Positions 58,088 through 64,000 of a stretch of 64,000 nucleotides of DNA are shown here, piece by piece. The translations under genes and the position numbers were made by a program. A model generated the notes under the pieces. It was not told the origin of the DNA. It ran no database searches and saw only the letters and a list, made by a program, of their open reading frames with translations. This stretch comes from Torreya grandis (taxonomy: Eukaryota; Streptophyta; Pinopsida; Cupressales; Taxaceae): positions 1,461,501-1,525,500 of the forward strand of contig JARHVA010000350.1 of assembly GCA_037957365.1 (NCBI GenBank), in the 5' to 3' direction. Within the stretch, counting starts at the first letter, position 1; each line of letters opens with the position of its first letter.

Positions 58088-60562
58088 AATAATATTCCTT
58101 ATAGCTTGGATAATCATCTTTAGGCACTTGTTCAACAATAACAGGATGTTTACTTGGATCCATACATACCTCAAGACTAGGTTCAACCAACACCTTGGTC
58201 TTTTCTTTGAGCTTGATTACTTCATTCACAACATGAATATAAAATGAGACCTATTGGGACTCTTCAAATTCTAAATCATTCTCCACCATATCAAGTAGAT
58301 TACTTGGACCTACAGACTCATCATGATTCATACTTATCACCTTTAGTTTCTATGAGTTAACTTGCCTTCTTCCTTGTACTCTGGGAGCCTAATTAAACCT
58401 ATTCTAACTTGTAGACCTTTGCTTGTAGAACCTATCAATGTGACCTCTCTATTCATATTTGAAGCACACCATACTTTTTTCAAAAAGATCATTCTACCTG
58501 ACCATATTTTTTACAAAATATTGTAATGTGTCCTAGTGCATAACTTATCAATGTGACCTCTCTGTTCACAGTTGAAGCACACCATAATTTTTACAAAAAG
58601 CTCATTCTACCTTACCAAATTTGGACAAAATTTATAAATGTGTCCTAGTTCATAACAACTGTAACACTTAATATCTCTTGAAGGAAACTTAGCTTGTCTT
58701 ACCTTAAATGGACAACATTTTTCAAAGTGTCCCACGTCATGATAATTGAGACACTCAACATTGCTTACAACTTTTGAATAATGACCCCGATCATAGATAC
58801 ATGCAAATTAATTATTAATAGGTCTTGTACATTCTCTAGATCTATGCCCAAACTAATTATAAGTATAACAATAACCATTAAAACATGCATATCTCATGGT
58901 ATTTGGTTGTTTGATCTGATTTGTCTTTATTCTATTGACACCTTCATTCCTTATCTGATGTTTTTTATTCAAAGGCTAAACCACCTTGTTTAAATTAGTA
59001 TGAGTCTTATCTTAAGTTACAGTCTTTGGTTCTTCTTTATATCCAAGACTAGTCTTATCATTTGCATGCTTTTGATCATTCAGAATGTTGTCTAGATCAC
59101 TTGAGATATTTTTAAATCTAAAAAATGACATTAACTTACTAGATACCTTCTCTAACTCAGATTTAAATGACTCATTTTTAATTACATACCTTACACATTC
59201 ATCTTCTTTAGCCTTTAGTCTTGTAGGCATGATTTCCAATTAACAACTGAGATGCTTGACCATATATTGATGCTCCTTGGCATCTTCATTCATTCTTACC
59301 TCATATAGACTAAATTTCTCCTCATATCCTTTGAATTTATATTTCATTTTCTTATTGATCTTCTTTTCAATATTTAGTTATTTAAGAACATTCATCAATA
59401 TAGTCTCACAGTCCACATCATTTTCATCATTATCTAAATCACTCCAAGTAGACTCCTTCTAATTTGAGTAACTTCCTTCCTTAGCCATAAATAGAGGTTC
59501 ATATTTAGTAGGAAAATCATCTTCATGATCATATTCTGAGTCACTATCTTCACTTTTATCTGATGAGATGTAATCTTCTTTGGTGTAGAGACCCTTCTTG
59601 TCCTTGAAGTACTTCTTGTTATCAAGCCTTCTGAATCCCTTTTTAATTTTATCAAACCTAAAAGATCTCTTTCCATCATCATGAACTTAATCATGCTCTT
59701 TATAATCATCCTTATTATACTTATGAGGGAACTTATTATCAAAATGTCCTATCTCATCACAATTAAAGCATTTGAGGGGTAACTTACCTTTATACTTGCC
59801 TGAACTTGTTTTTAATTTACTTAGAACTAAAGCAATTAGTTTATCCTCATCTATATCAGGAATGACATCCTCCTTGAGTTTCTTACCTTGAAAATTATTC
59901 TTTGTCTTCATTTTAATCTTAAAAGCTACTTCCTTATTTGGTGCTATATCATCATTCTTTCTCATCGCATAGGCAGTAAGGGTGCCATGCAATTGATCCA
60001 TCTTTAATTGAGTAAGGTCATGACTCTCTTCTATAGTAGATGATTTTGGATAAAACTTGGGGGATAGAGACTTCAATAACTTTTGAACAATAATATCATC
60101 TTCAAGGTTATCTCTAAGACCTCTGATGATGTTCATAATCTCATTAACTCTTTGCAGAAAGGATGCCACAATATATTATTTGTTCATATTGAGACTTTCA
60201 AATTGCCTTATATGAGTCTGTAACTTTGCCAACTTAACCTTTGAATCTCCTTCAAAAATAGTCTTCAATTTATCCCATATTATAATGGTATATGTGTAGT
60301 GAATTAATTTTGTGAACTTAGTTTCTATAAGACCACAGGTGTTGGCATTCATTGCCTTAGAATTATTCTCAAACAACTTCTTGTCTATAACACTAGATGG
60401 AGTAGTAGGAAAAACAAAAGCATTCATAAAAAATTACAATACATAAAACCCTAGGGACATAATGTTTGTCCTCATCCTAACACTCTAAAATTCATAATTA
60501 TATCCATTGACCACTGGTGCTTGCTTAGTAGAGAAACCACCTTCCACATTTTGACTAGCCAT
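58088..60562 (-). pseudogene. gag: Copia-type gag, unit 2, best preserved copy
   Basis: A likely start is the ATG at 60562 (MASQNVEGGF). The UBN2 core reads NNSKAMNANTCGL, IIWDKLKTIFEGDSKVKLAK and RQFESLNMNK (60427-60176), then MASFLQRVNEIMNIIRGLRD and IVQKLLKSLSPKF in a 160-codon open stretch (60169-59687). The first zinc knuckle, CFNCDEIGHFDNKF, has Phe at the last Cys. After an acidic linker and DKTSLGYKEE (near 59045) follow more knuckles: CYSCYELGHIYKFC (near 58640-58680) and CFNCEQRGHIDKLC, both intact CX2CX4HX4C, plus degenerate ones. A duplicated knuckle module (about 58435-58665) is specific to this unit. The end is uncertain. Confidence 0.82.
58435..58665 (-). repeat. Tandem duplication of a zinc-knuckle module in gag of unit 2
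   Basis: TATCAATGTGACCTCTCT occurs at about 58432 and 58547, each followed by TTGAAGCACACCATA. Unit 1 has a single copy (near 51437). The extra 117 bp equals the length difference between the two internal regions (4104 against 3987) and is 39 codons, so it keeps frame. One copy codes an intact CFNCEQRGHIDKLC; the other is degenerate. Confidence 0.75.
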
Positions 60563-60610
60563 TGTACCTTGGATCACCTTCAAGCTATCAAGCTTTTACC
60601 AAAGGACCTT

Positions 60611-60622
60611 GCTCTAATTACA
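60611..60622 (-). other. Degenerate primer-binding site, unit 2
   Basis: The aligned position reads TGTAATTAGAGC on the - strand where unit 1 has TGGTATCAAAGC. Confidence 0.65.
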
Positions 60623-60624
60623 AT

Positions 60625-63616
60625 TTTTAGAGGTACAATCCACTAAGAGGGGGAGGTGAAACAATGGTGGAAAATAATCCAATTGAATTTATAAAGCCTT
60701 AAAAATACTTAAACATTCAATACAATCATTTATGAAGGATACAAATCATCCATAGTAGTGAACACTAAACATAATGGAAGATCACGTACACAACACAAGA
60801 TCTACATGGGAAACTCTCTTGGGGAATAAAACCCACTCTAAATATTGGAAAATCATGGACTAATATCTTATAAGATGATCACAAATAGGAGAATGCTCAA
60901 GTCTTTTTGATCAAGATCCCTCAGTCAAGTCCTTCTAACCAAAGGTATTTAGTGAAACCCTATTTCACAAGGAGAAATTGCCCCTAAGGAAGAATAATTC
61001 ATTTAGACCATCCTTGAAAATAACACTTCCACCTTATAAATTATGTATTTAGCACATAATGATGGACCTCTAATTATCTAACAACTACATAAACTCTCTC
61101 TAACTCATGCATGCCTCTCACATAGGCATTATACAATCTCTCTCTTTCTTCACTCAAATAGTCCTCAAATGCATACTCAGATCTCTTTGCATAACTTCAA
61201 ACTACAAAAACACTATACTATCATTAGAAACATGACCTACAAATCATACACATAGTACTTAATATTATATACTCATTAACCCAAAAATTGGGCACTCTGA
61301 CTCTCATTTCCTTTCCTTCACTCTCTAACTCTCTCACATCCAAGTCAATCACTCACAAAATCTTCCCCAAAGTCTAGAAACCAACACATTTGGTTTCACT
61401 GTATATATAGTAATAATGAATTAACAAGTCCATAATAATTATTATTGGCCATAATACATTCCTTCACCTTTAAGGCATCTCACATGGGTCACACTTAGGT
61501 AGTTACACCTTTTAATAAGTCACTTGTAGCTCTTATAGGTATCACAGAGACCTTATCACCCATGTAACACAACATAAAACAAAATAAGAACATAGAACCA
61601 CTTCAAAAATCATGGGTCCACTCCTTATGTCCCTTTTGACATTATTAAATGATCATAGCTAGATTTTTTCTCCTTTACCTATGCTCAATAAACTCAAATA
61701 GAGACTTTATACATAGGAACATCATTATCAAATACATAGTCAACTTCTTAAGTATTGTTCATTCTCAAGATAGATTGAACACTCCTCTATAATCCACATA
61801 GATCATCCTCATGGAGTCTATAACATTCCCCAATATAAAATTTATCAAGATACATCAAAATAATATCTATATAAGACCAAATATCCTTCTCGGGTCATTT
61901 GCAGAACAAACATGAACACATATTCAACTTTTAACCTTAATATATTTGATTATACACACTTTTAGATCTTTATATTAGGTTCATTAGATGTGCTATGGAG
62001 TCCTCTTCATCTTTGATTTTTAAAACACTATCAAATTTGACTTATATCTAAATATATGGACAAAATATAGAGCTCTAGTTTTTACCTATGTGAAATTCAA
62101 ATATTCAAATGATAATGGTCATCATTAAACTCAAACATAATGCTTGCATATTGTATCCTCTTAGATTTGGATCAATCTCACTCTGTTGATCTTGTCTGAA
62201 CTTCAACACTTCTACCAAAGCTAAATGTTAAAAATTTGATAGCTAACCTCATCTTATACAATCTAGAAATTTTGAATTAATGTGATCTATCAATCTCTAT
62301 AGATTAGTCAGGTCTTTAAAGATCAACACTCACCATTCAATCAATCTGTATGAATAATAACTTTCCATTAGATCCTTATCCTATACCTTTTCTCAAATTT
62401 TAAACATCATGCATCTATCCTCATCTCACTACTTTTTGACTTCTTGGAGCAATGCATAGCATTGATCTTGATTGAATTTTAATTTTTTCATAAATGAATA
62501 AGTATGGAGACCCTTTTAATATGCTTGAGTAGCCATTTTTGAACCTTAATAACTTCTTTTGTGCTCTGACACATGATCTCAAGTTTAGACTAGATGATCT
62601 CCTCACATAGGATAATTCAACCATATAAAACCAACACATGTGTGAGATATAAAACCATAAAAATGCCTTCTCAAAATCTTTTGTCATAGATCCAACAATG
62701 TCAAAATTTGCCTAGAAGGCAAACTTTACTCCTACATAACTTTTGATGGACTTCATCACATGATCTAAAATTTAGCATAAATAAAATATGCTCAAAATTG
62801 AAGAAACTCATATGATCAATTTCTATTAACACCTTCAAATGTGTAATATATAACACCTTCAAAATTCTCACTCAGCTCTTCTTACCACATTACAAAATTG
62901 GTATGGGAAAACATAGTCAAACTACCTAGGAGCCCATCTTTGTATATGTATATATTTTGATGCACTTCATAATATGATCTAAAAATTAGTGCAAAGGAAC
63001 TAGGCATAAAAATAAACAAACCCATATGATCACCTTATCATAAAACATCTACACATTTGAGATATAAATTCATCAATATGCTTACTCAGCTCTTTCTAGC
63101 CACATGTAAATTTGGCTAAGTATGGGAAAATAGTGAATTTTGTCTTAGAAGCCAACTTTGCACCCTCATATCTTTGACTACACTTCAATGCATGACTTGA
63201 GATTTATTACATATAAACAAGGCAAAAATGTGATCATAATCATATGAACAATAGCCCTTGACTCATTCCCACATGATGATGGTAATGTCATCTAATTGCC
63301 TACTCAAATTTTTTTCCATTAGACCCAAACTATTTATATGAAAACTATGGATTACCAAATGAATTCCACTTATGCACATAATATTTCAAATCATAGATAA
63401 CATCTTAGGGACATCTTACACATGATCTAATCACCATACTCATCCCTAAACATTTTTAATCATGCCAAAATTGAAGATCAATGAAGCCTCCTTTAAGCAT
63501 ACTACGACAAACACATTGCACACCTTGTCATTGTTACTTAGGCTATCAAATAAATTCATCTAATCACCAATAAACCTCCATAACATCACCATGACATTAT
63601 TGATAACTCTTCAACA
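60625..63616 (-). repeat. LTR 3 of the gag-only array (5' LTR)
   Basis: On the - strand it starts TGTTGAAGAGTTATC at 63616. It matches LTR 1 and 2 throughout and then loses similarity exactly at the AATAT duplicate. A TATA-like GTATATATAG lies at 61401-61410. Confidence 0.88.
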
Positions 63617-63621
63617 AATAT
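63617..63621. repeat. Target-site duplication of the gag-only array, right copy (AATAT)
   Basis: Exact match to 46493-46497. Confidence 0.8.
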
Positions 63622-64000
63622 ATGATCACATCAAGTCCTAAAATACATGATGTAGATCACAGAAATATCTAGATAGTAAAAGTACAAGTTTAAAAAGAAA
63701 TCAAACATACACACAAGAACACTAAAAAAGAAAGCAAAATTAAATGGTCTAAGGTGAACTCATACAGGGGCATGTTTAACTGCCACACAACTAAAGGGAT
63801 ATGAACTAATTACATATCCAACATGAATATAATCACATATTCAAATGACCACATAGTAAAGCATGGCATAAGGGCCACAATAAATTAAGAACATTCAAAT
63901 GATAAAAAAATAAACACAATTCAAGACAATAACAAGCAAGGAAAATAGGCAACCAACATTAACATAGCATACTAGTTTCTAATGTAGACACTAAAATACT
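63622..64000. other. Non-coding flank of the gag-only array
   Basis: A-rich sequence with no gene. A GGCATAAGGGCCACA near 63863 resembles GGCATAAGGGCCACAC at 42160, suggesting both flanks belong to the same older repeat family. Confidence 0.45.

Larger units (their letters stand above)
46498..63616 (-). mobile_element. Gag-only copia-like LTR element in tandem form: LTR-internal-LTR-internal-LTR
   Basis: Three LTR copies (46498-49530, 53518-56520, 60625-63616) alternate with two internal regions (49531-53517, 56521-60624), all on the - strand. One 5-bp duplication AATAT flanks the whole 17,119 bp, while the internal LTRs have no flanking duplication of their own. Each internal region has an initiator-Met-tRNA primer site next to its right LTR and a long gag. 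A polypurine tract is clear in internal region 1 and degenerate in region 2. No protease, integrase, RT or RNase H motif was found. This fits the described TR-GAG class of non-autonomous elements. The tandem form is expected from unequal recombination between LTRs of two copies. Confidence 0.85.

Overview
The window is a gene-poor, AT-rich stretch of a plant nuclear genome made almost entirely of old LTR retrotransposons. Several things point to plants: Ty3/gypsy elements carrying a second plant-type RNase H, a decayed plant mobile domain (PMD) gene, and copia-type gag with an initiator-Met tRNA primer site. The long nests of strongly mutated elements fit a very large, slowly purged genome such as a conifer or other gymnosperm, but the species is an inference. 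I found no intact host gene, rRNA, convincing tRNA gene or CRISPR array. Nearly every coding remnant carries in-frame stops, many of which can be explained by C-to-T decay of Gln, Trp or Arg codons.

Left half (1-36100), a nest of Ty3/gypsy elements. Element C (+ strand, visible from 26860) is a Tat-type element: the end of its first RNase H, a second RNase H, integrase, a long 3' region, and an antisense PMD gene at about 32190-33240. Element B (- strand) sits in C. Its right (5') LTR is about 21790-26859 and its left (3') LTR is visible at 6332-9291. The internal part of B is only about 2.1 kb and encodes a Tyr/Pro/Gln-rich protein but no polymerase. Element D (- strand, 11058-21446) is inserted in B with an exact 5-bp target duplication GATGG and splits the B reading frame. 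D has gag, protease, an RNase H placed BEFORE the reverse transcriptase, RT, the usual RNase H, and integrase. B and D share primer-binding and 3'-internal sequences and related LTR ends, so they look like a non-autonomous/autonomous pair. Element A (+ strand, window start to 6331) interrupts the left LTR of B. It shows the end of RNase H, integrase, and then a long extra reading frame of unknown function (about 2396-5311).

Middle (36100-46497): non-coding, with several degenerate minisatellites (36.3, 37.0, 38.2, 41.7, 45.7 and 46.1 kb) and a diverged direct duplication of about 1.57 kb. These are probably remains of retrotransposon untranslated regions.

Right (46498-63616): one 17.1-kb insertion with an exact AATAT target duplication, built as LTR-internal-LTR-internal-LTR (- strand). 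Each LTR is about 3.0 kb. Each internal part (about 4 kb) carries a tRNA-iMet primer site, a long copia-type gag with several zinc knuckles, and a polypurine tract, but no polymerase. This is a gag-only (TR-GAG-like) element in a tandem recombinant form.
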